Positions 8,758 to 16,125 of a stretch of DNA of 16,133 nt are shown in pieces. The position numbers and the translations under genes were made by a program. The DNA comes from Patescibacteria group bacterium (lineage in GTDB: Bacteria; Patescibacteriota; Saccharimonadia; Saccharimonadales; Saccharimonadaceae): contig JAUPVA010000010.1 in NCBI GenBank assembly GCA_030917245.1, positions 1 to 16,133 on the forward strand. Direction: 5' to 3'. Each line of letters opens with the position of its first letter. Position 1 is the stretch's first letter. The notes under the pieces are model-generated. The model was not told the origin of the DNA. It ran no database searches and worked only from the letters and a program-made list of their open reading frames with translations.

Positions 8758-8786
8758 ATAATAGCAATGCTTGCATACAGTGTCAA
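8758..8786 (-). promoter_or_regulatory. Strong sigma-70-type promoter of the LysM-CHAP gene
   Basis: On the minus strand a perfect TTGACA (8786-8781) is followed after exactly 17 nt by TATTAT (8763-8758). This is the best full promoter in the window. It lies just after the mltG stop at 8823, so the hydrolase is transcribed independently of the upstream operon. Confidence 0.75.
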
Positions 8787-8822
8787 TACATTCTTTAATA
8801 TAGGTTTTTTAGCGATTGTCAA

Positions 8823-10022
8823 CTAAATGATTTGGCACTTTTTTTGACAGTGGTCACGAATGTTTTTTTCGTGCTCTTCGTTAGTTCGAGCAAAATAGGT
8901 TTTGTCGTCATCACCGCTAAGAAAGTAGACGTAATCACCCGGAGCAGGATTTGCCACTGCTTTTAAGGCATCGATCCCAGGGGAAGATATTGGACCAGGA
9001 GGAAGACCCGTGTAGCGCCGGGTATTGTAGGGTGAATCAAAATCTACCCTTCTCGCTTGTCCCGTCTTGTCGGCGATATATTGATACGTTACATCCGAGC
9101 CTAACTGCATTCCCATGTCATAGCGTTTCTTGAACACCTGGGCAACTTGCGCTGCGTCTGAAGCCGTGGCTACTTCTCGTTGAATAATTGATGCCATTAT
9201 GATGCCTTGGTATAAGCTAAAGCCCTGCTTTTTATACAAGTTGGTCAGGTCATTTTTTTTGACAACTTCAGCATAGTAATCAAATACATACTGGAGGATT
9301 TGTTCGGGCGTGGCGTCAGCGGCAAAGTTATAGGTTTCTCCATAAATATAGCCTTCAAGATCTGCCGAGGCAGGCTTTGAGTCAAACAACGGGCCTGAAT
9401 AGGTTTTTGCTAATGCCGCATCGACTTGCGTTTCGTCGTAACCGGTTGCAATTAAGACTTTTCGATGTTGGGCAAGTGTTGCTCCGGGAAGAAACGTAAT
9501 TGAAAAACTATCGGTATTCCCTGAGGTCAGATGTTTGACGATTGCCGGTACGTCTTCTGATTTACCCAATCGGTAGGTTCCAACCTGCAACAGACTGGTC
9601 TTGCCGCTCTGACGTACATACCACTCAAAGGCAAGTTCGCTTCGTATCAGGCTGTTTTGGCGAAGCGTACGAGCAATCTGAGACAAGCCTTCGCCACTTT
9701 GAACCGAGATCTTGATCTTGCCTTCACTGGCGGCGTCAACTGGTTTGAGCTGCTGGCCGTACCATACCATCGTCGCTAGAAGTAGCGTAATGAGTCCTAT
9801 GCAGACCGCAGCCACAACGGAAGCCTTGCGTCCTAATGCTCCCCGCTTTGTCGCGCGAGTCGCGTTATTGTCGGCCGAATGATCATGAAGTTGAATATCT
9901 GACAATTCAGGATTTGCTACACGGCCAACCTTTTTTTCAGACGGCACGTTGGTAGTTTGTGGCGTACCTTTGTCGCTGCCGCTTTTGCCAGAGCGCTGAG
10001 GAGGAAGTATGTCTCCGTTCAT
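8823..10022 (-). CDS. mltG: Endolytic murein transglycosylase MltG (YceG-like)
   Basis: MltG cleaves nascent glycan strands in the membrane-proximal wall and so sets their length. The 399-aa product has a long polar cytoplasmic N-terminus (about 1-66), one membrane helix (about 67-87), a LysM-like region (ISVQSGEGLSQIARTL, about 105-120) and the YceG domain. Diagnostic motifs are ASIIQREVA (277-285), YNTRRYTGLPPGPISSPG (332-349) and ALKAVANPAP. The catalytic Glu aligns with E283, matching E. coli E218; the preceding Glu of the usual EKE is Gln here. The usual LEGYLFPDTY phrase reads LEGYIYGETY. The tail ends in HCQKKCQII. The start ATG overlaps the ruvX stop (ATGA), with GGAG 8 nt upstream at 10034-10031, so it is translationally coupled. 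It is the last gene of the ftsA-like operon. Confidence 0.95.
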   Translation of the reverse strand: MNGDILPPQRSGKSGSDKGTPQTTNVPSEKKVGRVANPELSDIQLHDHSADNNATRATKRGALGRKASVVAAVCIGLITLLLATMVWYGQQLKPVDAASEGKIKISVQSGEGLSQIARTLRQNSLIRSELAFEWYVRQSGKTSLLQVGTYRLGKSEDVPAIVKHLTSGNTDSFSITFLPGATLAQHRKVLIATGYDETQVDAALAKTYSGPLFDSKPASADLEGYIYGETYNFAADATPEQILQYVFDYYAEVVKKNDLTNLYKKQGFSLYQGIIMASIIQREVATASDAAQVAQVFKKRYDMGMQLGSDVTYQYIADKTGQARRVDFDSPYNTRRYTGLPPGPISSPGIDALKAVANPAPGDYVYFLSGDDDKTYFARTNEEHEKNIRDHCQKKCQII

Positions 10023-10423
10023 AGCCGCTGCTCCATGTAATCTTGCAAAATAATCGTGGCCGCCTCGCTATCAATATCACCCTTACCATAGGCAGCGCCA
10101 CGCGCCTGTAGCCTCTGTTCGGCTATAACACTGGTCAACGATTCGTCCTGAAAGATGACGTCCGAATCGAGATCGGATAATCGTTCGGCGAACGCTTCGA
10201 CGAACGCCGTTTGGTCGGTAGCCTCACCTGATTGATTCCGCGGATACCCCACCACGATTGTTTCTACATCGTTGGCTATGGCCAGTCGGGCTATTTCCTC
10301 AATCTCGGTGCCATCAACCTCTAGATGCCCATATGGTATGGCGATTCGTACGCCCGTGTCTGCAGTAGCAACGCCTATGCGTGCCGCTCCAACATCAAGT
10401 CCCAATAGTTGCTTATTCGCCAT
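10019..10423 (-). CDS. ruvX: Putative pre-16S rRNA nuclease / Holliday-junction-resolvase-like YqgF (RuvX)
   Basis: The 134-aa product is an RNase H-fold nuclease of the YqgF family, thought to process the 5' end of pre-16S rRNA and similar in fold to RuvC. Visible motifs are GLDVGAARIGVA (acidic residue of strand 1), VVGYPRNQSG (family VGLPxNxxG), DESLTSVIAE (second acidic site) and DSEAATIILQDY (last acidic site). I chose the ATG at 10423 rather than the adjacent TTG at 10426. It overlaps the end of the upstream membrane-protein gene by 11 nt, and its TGA overlaps the mltG ATG. RuvX next to mltG is a common bacterial pairing, which supports both calls. Use of TGA as stop argues against recoded TGA. 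Confidence 0.93.
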   Translation of the reverse strand: MANKQLLGLDVGAARIGVATADTGVRIAIPYGHLEVDGTEIEEIARLAIANDVETIVVGYPRNQSGEATDQTAFVEAFAERLSDLDSDVIFQDESLTSVIAEQRLQARGAAYGKGDIDSEAATIILQDYMEQRL

Positions 10424-12017
10424 CAACCTTGAACTGAACGTTTACTTTCTTTTCGTCATTCGGTACAGAGCTCACCCAGAATGGGAAATACTTCACCTCA
10501 ACATTTTCAACGTTTTGAATAGACTGCATAGCTTCTTGAATTTCACCTGACTTGCGACCGAGCGCCTGTTTTTCAATGTCAGCCTCAGCGAGTTTAGGTC
10601 CTATTTTAGCTGTTGCGATTAGCGTTAACTGAGCCCCATCGGCAGTATTTGATACGTCCTGAAACTCTGCTTTTTCCTTTCCGTTGTCATACACACGCTG
10701 GCTGGTGCTTCCGTTCAGTTGCTTTTTGAGGTATGCATCAAGATATCGGCCTAGTTCAGCCTCAGTTAGTCCGTACAGACCATAAACGACTGTCGCAGAC
10801 AAGACGGCATTTCCGCTTTCAGACTCTGCTCCAATATCTGGGCTCGATTTTACATCAGTGTAGTCAACACGGTAGCTACCAGGAATTACCTTGGCTCCCT
10901 TAAGTTGCGATTTCAGCTGCGACTCGACGTTATTCGACTCAGCCTCGACAAGCGATTCTTTGGCCTTCTGTACATCTGCTGCGGTCACTACCTTGACTAC
11001 TTTGTCAGTCCCTCCTGACGTAGGATCGGTGAGCGTAGCGGATATACCGTTTGGCGCACCAGTCATTTGACCAGTGGCGGCGTTATATTTTGCTCCTTGC
11101 TCGGCAGCAGTCACAGTAGTTGGAGCGTTTTGGTAGTTTGTGATTGTGATCGTAACGGCAGAATCTGTAACAAACACTACACCGCTTGCCGAAGTCAGGC
11201 TCGTTCCTGCCGGTATCGTTGTACCTAGGTTACTAATACTGTTAGTCGAGAACCGGACAGACCCCTTTGCTTTCTCGCCAACATTTTTTGAGCCAGTTGC
11301 AGGGAAATCAATCGTCTTTTTTTCAGACTTTAAGGCCCGAGTTGCTTTAATTGAGTCTTTTGATGCATCAGTGCTGAGCTTGTCGCTTATCGCAACCTTG
11401 GCATTAACTGAGGAGTTACTCGTTTTTGCCGACACAACAATTGTTGCGCGCGGTGCAAACACCGTGGCCCATACTAAAAACGCTATAAGAAGTGCGCCGA
11501 CTCCGATGCCAATAACCATCTTCTTACGAAAAGTATTAAAATTTGGTACCTTGGGCCCACCTTTTGCGCGTGGCTTACGAGACTCACCAGGCTTTGGAGG
11601 CTGAGCAAGCTGAGACGCGGCACCCGTTGAGGCAGCGGCTATGGAATCTACTGGGTCTTCCGCTTGGCGAGCATGTTCACCTACCGGTAAGTCATTTCCA
11701 TCAATCACGTCTTCGCCGTCATCAACTTCGAGTGCCGCAATAGGCGCTATTTCAGGTTTTGATTGGAGATTTCTTGCGACCGGTAGCTCGGCACTAGCCG
11801 CGAGAGTCATAAGAGCATGATTATTGGTAATAATAACAAGTCGCTTATGACTGTTAGTGGCAGTGCGAGACAACAGCCGCAAGTTAACGGCAGACTGCAA
11901 CACTCCTATACGTTTTGGCGGGACGAGTGCGACTATTTTTTCTTTTGAGGCCTTAACCTTCGAGATTATTGCGGTGATGTCATCTTCAACATCGATGTAT
12001 ATGACGTCTTTATTCAT
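10413..12017 (-). CDS. Bitopic membrane protein with Baseplate_J-like extracytoplasmic region
   Basis: The 534-aa product has an N-terminal alpha/beta domain (1-85: VIYIDVEDDITAIISKVK, then IVALVPP, then RLVIITNN, like alternating strands and helices), a low-complexity linker rich in Pro, Ala and acidic residues ending in a basic stretch, one membrane helix at about 166-188, and a 340-residue outer part. Residues 266-340 (IPAGTSL, GVVFVTDSAVTI, EQGAKYN, SGGTDK) match the pattern of Baseplate_J (gp47) proteins from phage tails and secretion systems. The end has a further strand-rich region (ENVEVKYFPFWV). The start lies 3 nt after the stop of the FtsA/PilM-like gene, so the two are coupled. 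By analogy with PilM-PilN the cytoplasmic domain may bind the ATPase, but that is inference. No enzymatic motif is seen. Confidence 0.8.
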   Translation of the reverse strand: MNKDVIYIDVEDDITAIISKVKASKEKIVALVPPKRIGVLQSAVNLRLLSRTATNSHKRLVIITNNHALMTLAASAELPVARNLQSKPEIAPIAALEVDDGEDVIDGNDLPVGEHARQAEDPVDSIAAASTGAASQLAQPPKPGESRKPRAKGGPKVPNFNTFRKKMVIGIGVGALLIAFLVWATVFAPRATIVVSAKTSNSSVNAKVAISDKLSTDASKDSIKATRALKSEKKTIDFPATGSKNVGEKAKGSVRFSTNSISNLGTTIPAGTSLTSASGVVFVTDSAVTITITNYQNAPTTVTAAEQGAKYNAATGQMTGAPNGISATLTDPTSGGTDKVVKVVTAADVQKAKESLVEAESNNVESQLKSQLKGAKVIPGSYRVDYTDVKSSPDIGAESESGNAVLSATVVYGLYGLTEAELGRYLDAYLKKQLNGSTSQRVYDNGKEKAEFQDVSNTADGAQLTLIATAKIGPKLAEADIEKQALGRKSGEIQEAMQSIQNVENVEVKYFPFWVSSVPNDEKKVNVQFKVDGE

Positions 12018-12020
12018 CTG

Positions 12021-13295
12021 TTAAATACGTAAGATCCGGTTTAGTTTTTCTTTAATCGAACCATCGTCGGTACTGCCCATCATTGTATCATAGCCCACTC
12101 GGAGCAGACCCATTGCCGTCACGAAGGTATGGTCGGTAATATCACCTGTGGCGTCTTCAATTCCAACCACTTCACGGGGCGAAATATGTTGGACGCTCGG
12201 TCGCTTAGTAAACGGAAGTTCCTTATACCACTCCGTCGACTCAAGGGCTTTCACGAGTTGGTCTAAACTTGAGCCACCGCCGCACAACAAAATCCGATTT
12301 GGCAGGTGATCAACGGAATCGAATTCGCTCAGTGCCAACTCTACCCCTGCAAGCCATACTTCGAGCGTCTTTTCGATTGCTGCTTCGGCATCTTTTTTAA
12401 TACTAGGTTTGATTTGCTCATGCCCCAGGTTTACCTTTAACTTTTCAGCGTCTTTATAGGTCAAATCCATCTCGGCAGCGATTGTTCGGGTAAAACTCCG
12501 GCCGCCGATACCAAACATTTTGGTACCTTCAACGCCGCCGTCATTCACCACCGCAATGTCGGTCGTACCACCGCCAACGTCTGCTAAAATTGCCGTAAAA
12601 TTGCTACTCGTATCATTGCCGAGTACGCTACGGCTGACTGCAAACGGTTCGGCCGCGACTGCAATCAGCTCAAGCGCCAATTCATCTGCCACCCGCTCAA
12701 GCGCTCCAATGTGTACCATTGGCGCAAAAGCAGTGTAAATTTGTACCGCGACATCTTTGCCCTGAAATCCAATGGGGTTCGATACTTTATACCCATCAAT
12801 ATGAATACTCACCAGCGCCGAATTTACCAGTTTGACTTCGACTTCTTCGTTACCCGTCTCTAGTGCAATCTGTTTTTGTGCCTTACCCTGGGCGCGCTCT
12901 TGCACTTTCTCGATAATAAATTCCATTTCTGCAATATCAAGTGGCCGATCTGGCTGAGGCCGACGGTAGCGAATGGTATTTGTTACCCCTTTTACAAGCT
13001 CGCCGGCGATGCCAATCACCACTCGTTTTGCCTGGAGTCCCGCCTGCTCTTCAGCAAGAGACAGCGCCTGTTCACAGTTCTGTACGACGCCTGCAATATC
13101 TGCGATAGCACCTGAATGCATGTCGCTGACATCCTGCCGTACGCGTCCGACACCTACAATGCTCAATTGGTCGTCTTCCATTTTGGCTATCAAGGCTTTG
13201 ACAAATTCCGTCCCGATATCAAGTGCCACGATGTGCTGACGATCGTCGGCTTCGTGTCGAGCTGTTTTAATTTCGCGTAGTTTTTCGAATACCAT
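12021..13295 (-). CDS. FtsA/PilM-family actin-like ATPase
   Basis: The fold is actin-like. Numbering from the upstream ATG at 13307, phosphate-1 is ALDIGTEFVKALI (28-40), phosphate-2 is ADVGGGTTDIAVV (242-254) and the adenosine motif is LLCGGGSSLDQL (340-351). The SHS2-type insert ends in GYKVSNPIGFQGKDV, much like the NPIG.G segment of FtsA, and FGIGGRSFTRTIA matches the FtsA GG motif. The C-terminus, SIKEKLNRILRI, looks like an amphipathic membrane-targeting helix as in FtsA. It could therefore be FtsA (divisome) or PilM (type IV pilus); I lean to FtsA-like on these segments, but the downstream membrane protein resembles a PilN-type partner. I chose the ATG at 13295 (424 aa), because the ATG at 13307 overlaps a TATAAT. 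It is the first gene of the operon. Confidence 0.85.
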   Translation of the reverse strand: MVFEKLREIKTARHEADDRQHIVALDIGTEFVKALIAKMEDDQLSIVGVGRVRQDVSDMHSGAIADIAGVVQNCEQALSLAEEQAGLQAKRVVIGIAGELVKGVTNTIRYRRPQPDRPLDIAEMEFIIEKVQERAQGKAQKQIALETGNEEVEVKLVNSALVSIHIDGYKVSNPIGFQGKDVAVQIYTAFAPMVHIGALERVADELALELIAVAAEPFAVSRSVLGNDTSSNFTAILADVGGGTTDIAVVNDGGVEGTKMFGIGGRSFTRTIAAEMDLTYKDAEKLKVNLGHEQIKPSIKKDAEAAIEKTLEVWLAGVELALSEFDSVDHLPNRILLCGGGSSLDQLVKALESTEWYKELPFTKRPSVQHISPREVVGIEDATGDITDHTFVTAMGLLRVGYDTMMGSTDDGSIKEKLNRILRI

Positions 13296-13305
13296 AAGTG
13301 CTTTC

Positions 13306-13311
13306 ATTATA
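13306..13311 (-). promoter_or_regulatory. -10 element of the FtsA/PilM-like operon
   Basis: TATAAT on the minus strand (13311-13306) overlaps the first possible ATG (13307) and ends 11 nt before the next in-frame ATG (13295). The same spacing is seen at obg. Transcription would start near 13299, leaving a leader of about 4 nt. No strong -35 is seen. Confidence 0.5.
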
Positions 13312-13340
13312 TCTCAAAGCACAGCCTGACGATAGAACTA

Positions 13341-13369
13341 TTGCATATTTTATTGGTTTGTGATATAAT
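13341..13369 (+). promoter_or_regulatory. Promoter of the 281-aa gene, predicted leaderless
   Basis: TTGCAT (13341-13346) and a perfect TATAAT (13364-13369) are 17 nt apart, and the -10 is also extended (TGA before it). The ATG begins at 13376 after a 6-nt discriminator, so the expected transcription start is the A of the ATG. It is divergent from the FtsA/PilM-like operon across a gap of about 80 nt. Confidence 0.75.
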
Positions 13370-13375
13370 ACACTT

Positions 13376-14221
13376 ATGAACATCAATAAAAACGGTTCAT
13401 ATTTGCGAGAACCTTCGGTTTCCGAAGAAGCTTTACGACAGCGTATTGAAGCATTGATTGGCGACATTCCCCTCAATACACGTACGGTCGTAGAGCGTTC
13501 TGTCATGCTGACTGAATCTGTCGATGAAATCGCCTTACTCCGCTCGAAGAAAGAACTTGAAGCGTCCCTTAATCACCGTGTAGATAATCGTGTTATGGTG
13601 ACGATGGGATATAACCCTACGTGGCAGATTTTTGATATTCAAAAAGTCCAGTTTGACCTTCAGGGTACCTCATCAATAACCGGCAACCTTGAGTACGATG
13701 CCGAAAACGATCTATATTCAGCCTGCCTGTACGACAAAGAGAACCGGCAACAGATTCCTCGTGAACCCGTTCGGCCGTCTACTGTGTCAGGCTTGCTTGC
13801 CACGAAAGAAGGCTTTAAGTCTCGAATTCAGGCGACAACGCAGAGTGAACTGCTGATGGAGCTATTTGACAGCATTGATGCTGATACCGAAATTACCATT
13901 CATCAGCAAGCAACGCTATTTGATGAAGAAATAGCAGATGATCTGTATGGAGTGTGCTGGATTGAACGCACCCAGACGGTTGGCTCGCAAGATATTGTCG
14001 ATGTTATACGATTTGTAACCGAGACCCATACTGGCGACTCTTCACATGCTCGAGTGATATCAGTTATAAACTCTCAGCATGGCTCGGTACTCCGGGGCGA
14101 AGAGGTCAATCAGCAACACGAATCTGGCAATTCAAGTCGTTCATCAATAGAATTCGACTACGAAACCATAGAGAAGCTACTTGGACATGTTGAAAAAGCC
14201 CACCAGCGAATTAGGACATAG
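13376..14221 (+). CDS. Hypothetical soluble protein (281 aa)
   Basis: I do not recognise this family. The product is 281 aa, with no signal peptide, membrane segment or evident nucleotide-binding motif, and a mildly acidic, polar composition. The N-terminus looks helical (SEEALRQRIEALIGDIP), the middle contains alternating strand-like stretches (VMVTMGYNPTWQIFDIQKV, FDLQGTSSITGNLEYD), and the C-terminus is again helical (DYETIEKLLGHVEKAHQRI). This suggests a cytoplasmic alpha/beta protein. The promoter is strong and places the transcription start at the ATG. The gene is divergent from the FtsA/PilM-like operon and ends 2 nt before the alaS stop on the other strand. The next in-frame Met is residue 44, so the start is fairly secure. 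Its position next to an actin-like ATPase gene hints at a linked role but proves nothing. Confidence 0.8.
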   Translation: MNINKNGSYLREPSVSEEALRQRIEALIGDIPLNTRTVVERSVMLTESVDEIALLRSKKELEASLNHRVDNRVMVTMGYNPTWQIFDIQKVQFDLQGTSSITGNLEYDAENDLYSACLYDKENRQQIPREPVRPSTVSGLLATKEGFKSRIQATTQSELLMELFDSIDADTEITIHQQATLFDEEIADDLYGVCWIERTQTVGSQDIVDVIRFVTETHTGDSSHARVISVINSQHGSVLRGEEVNQQHESGNSSRSSIEFDYETIEKLLGHVEKAHQRIRT

Positions 14222-14223
14222 CA

Positions 14224-16125
14224 CTATACGAGTACAGCTTTGATGCGTCGAATACCAGCGCTCGAGGCTTCTTCTTTTGTGATTTTGAACTTCTTGCCAT
14301 CCTCGCTGAGCTGTGAGGTATGGTCTACATGCGGACCGCCGCAGATTTCGAAACTGAACGGACGTGTGTCGGCGACATCGTGTGGGTCCTTCATAGAATA
14401 GACTTTAACGGTTTCCCCGTAACGATCGCCAAACTGACCCAACGCACCTAGTGATCCGGTTGCTTCGTGGGTTGGATATTCTGCAAAACTTATCTTCAAA
14501 TCTTTGGCTATTTCTCGATTGACGATAGCCTCAACCTGGTCCAGCTGTTCACGGGTTACCTTTTCAGGATGCGAGAAGTCAAAACGCAGTCGCTCTTCGG
14601 TAATATTTGAACCTCGCTGAACGACATGGTCGCCCAGTACATCTCGAAGGGCTTGATACATTAAATGGGTGGCGGTGTGGTATTTTTTATGCTGCAACGT
14701 CTGCCCGCCTAGACCGCCCTTGAAGGTGCCTTTGGCGGCGGTCTGTGATCGTTCCCGTTGCTCTTTCATACGGAGATCGAACTGCTCGCGCCAGTCAGCG
14801 GGAACATCGTATTCCTGCTTATAGGCTTCTTCCGTCGACAATTCAACAGGAAATCCGTAGGTGTCATACAGCGTGAACAATACCGTGCCGTCAATACTGC
14901 CATTGGCAGCGAACTTTGCCATTTCTTTCAGACCTTTGCGGAGTGTCTGGCGGAATACTTTTTCTTCTTTGACCAGTATCCCGATCACTTCGTCACGACG
15001 AGCGGCTACTTCTGGAAAATCATCATGGTACAAGTCTGCGATGACTGGAACAATCTCTTCGAAGAAATTTTGTTCGATACCTAATTCAAAGGCAAACCGA
15101 ATTGCACGGCGTAGTAACCGCCGCATGACGTAGCCTTGTTCTTTGTTGCTCGGCACGCAACCGTCTACTGCCAGGAATGTTGCGGCTCGAAGATGGTCGG
15201 CAATGACTCGCATTGCATCTGTGTGAGATTCGTATTTTTTGCCACTCAGACTTTGGAGTTTTTCGATTATAGGCCACATAAGACTTATTCTGAACACATC
15301 CGGGTCATTGAGCTTGGCTGCTGCAATACGCTCGAGTCCAGAGCCGTGGTCAATATTCTTCTGTTCCAATTCTTCGAACTGACCGTCGCCCGTTTTTCGA
15401 TAGGCCATAAATACGTTATTGCCAATTTCCATAAAGCGGCCGCAGTCACAGTTGGGATGACAATACTCGCCATAGCTTGTGTCGTGAGGCGTGCCAAAAT
15501 CATAAAACATCTCGCTGTCAGGACCGCAGGGGTCACCAATCGGGGTGCTCTCTGGGGCACCGTTGCGGCTCCACCAGTTTTTACTGCCGTCGTAGTAAAA
15601 AATTCGCTCGCCTGGCTTCATCCCACGGGCGTAGCCCTCTTCTTCTGAGCCCATATCAGCTTCGATGGTCGAGAGTCCTTTTGACTCGAATAACGGCTTC
15701 CAGATCTCTGCTGCTTCGGTGTCTTTAGGGATGCCGTATTCTGGCGCGCCAATAAAGCAAGTCACGTAGAGTTTCGATGCGTCGAGCCCAACGACCTCAG
15801 TTAGGAACTCAAACATCCATTCAATCTGCTCTTTCTTAAAGTAATCGCCCATGCTCCAGTTACCAATCATTTCGAAGAACGTCGTGTGACGATTGTCGCC
15901 AATGTCTTCTATGTCCTGTGCACGCAAGCAAGTCTGGCTGTCGACGATTCGGTTGCCCTCAGGGTGAGATTGTCCCAACAGATACGGAATCATTGGTTGC
16001 ATTCCGCTCCCGGTAAACAATGTCGTTGGGTCATCTTCTAAAATTAACGGGGCACGCTTTACTACGGCATGACCGCGTTGTTTATAGAAATCTAAATAGG
16101 CGTTTCGGATTTGTTGGGCATTCAT
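14224..16125 (-). CDS. alaS: Alanyl-tRNA synthetase, compact form lacking C-Ala
   Basis: AlaRS charges tRNA-Ala and hydrolyses mischarged Ser/Gly-tRNA-Ala. At 633 aa it is far shorter than the usual 850-900. Class II catalytic motifs are present (LFTGSGMQPMIPYL; CLRAQDIEDIGDNRHTTFFEM at 66-86; GSGLERIAAA at 261-270), with a cysteine-rich insert CHPNCDCGRFMEIGNNVFM at 222-240. The tRNA-recognition helices run to about 465 (AAKGTFKGG). The editing core follows almost at once: HTATH at 483-487 and CGGPH at 595-599. The roughly 100-residue barrel normally between these parts (with the YAESGGQ.GD motif) is missing, and the protein ends at GIRRIKAVLV, exactly where C-Ala would begin. CGGPH resembles the ThrRS editing motif more than the usual AlaRS CGGTH. 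The ATG at 16125 is near the right edge, so the promoter cannot be judged. Confidence 0.95.
   Translation of the reverse strand: MNAQQIRNAYLDFYKQRGHAVVKRAPLILEDDPTTLFTGSGMQPMIPYLLGQSHPEGNRIVDSQTCLRAQDIEDIGDNRHTTFFEMIGNWSMGDYFKKEQIEWMFEFLTEVVGLDASKLYVTCFIGAPEYGIPKDTEAAEIWKPLFESKGLSTIEADMGSEEEGYARGMKPGERIFYYDGSKNWWSRNGAPESTPIGDPCGPDSEMFYDFGTPHDTSYGEYCHPNCDCGRFMEIGNNVFMAYRKTGDGQFEELEQKNIDHGSGLERIAAAKLNDPDVFRISLMWPIIEKLQSLSGKKYESHTDAMRVIADHLRAATFLAVDGCVPSNKEQGYVMRRLLRRAIRFAFELGIEQNFFEEIVPVIADLYHDDFPEVAARRDEVIGILVKEEKVFRQTLRKGLKEMAKFAANGSIDGTVLFTLYDTYGFPVELSTEEAYKQEYDVPADWREQFDLRMKEQRERSQTAAKGTFKGGLGGQTLQHKKYHTATHLMYQALRDVLGDHVVQRGSNITEERLRFDFSHPEKVTREQLDQVEAIVNREIAKDLKISFAEYPTHEATGSLGALGQFGDRYGETVKVYSMKDPHDVADTRPFSFEICGGPHVDHTSQLSEDGKKFKITKEEASSAGIRRIKAVLV

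Noticed and set aside
8345..8761. 138-codon plus-strand ORF opposite the LysM-CHAP 5' region
   Set aside because: It lies antisense to the gene and its structured leader, has no ribosome site or recognisable domain, and its composition looks random.
9174..9182. Apparent loss of the MltG catalytic glutamate (ASIIQREVA versus ASIIEKETA)
   Set aside because: Counting the E. coli sequence puts catalytic E218 at the second Glu of EKE; that residue is conserved here as E283. Only the first, non-catalytic Glu is replaced.
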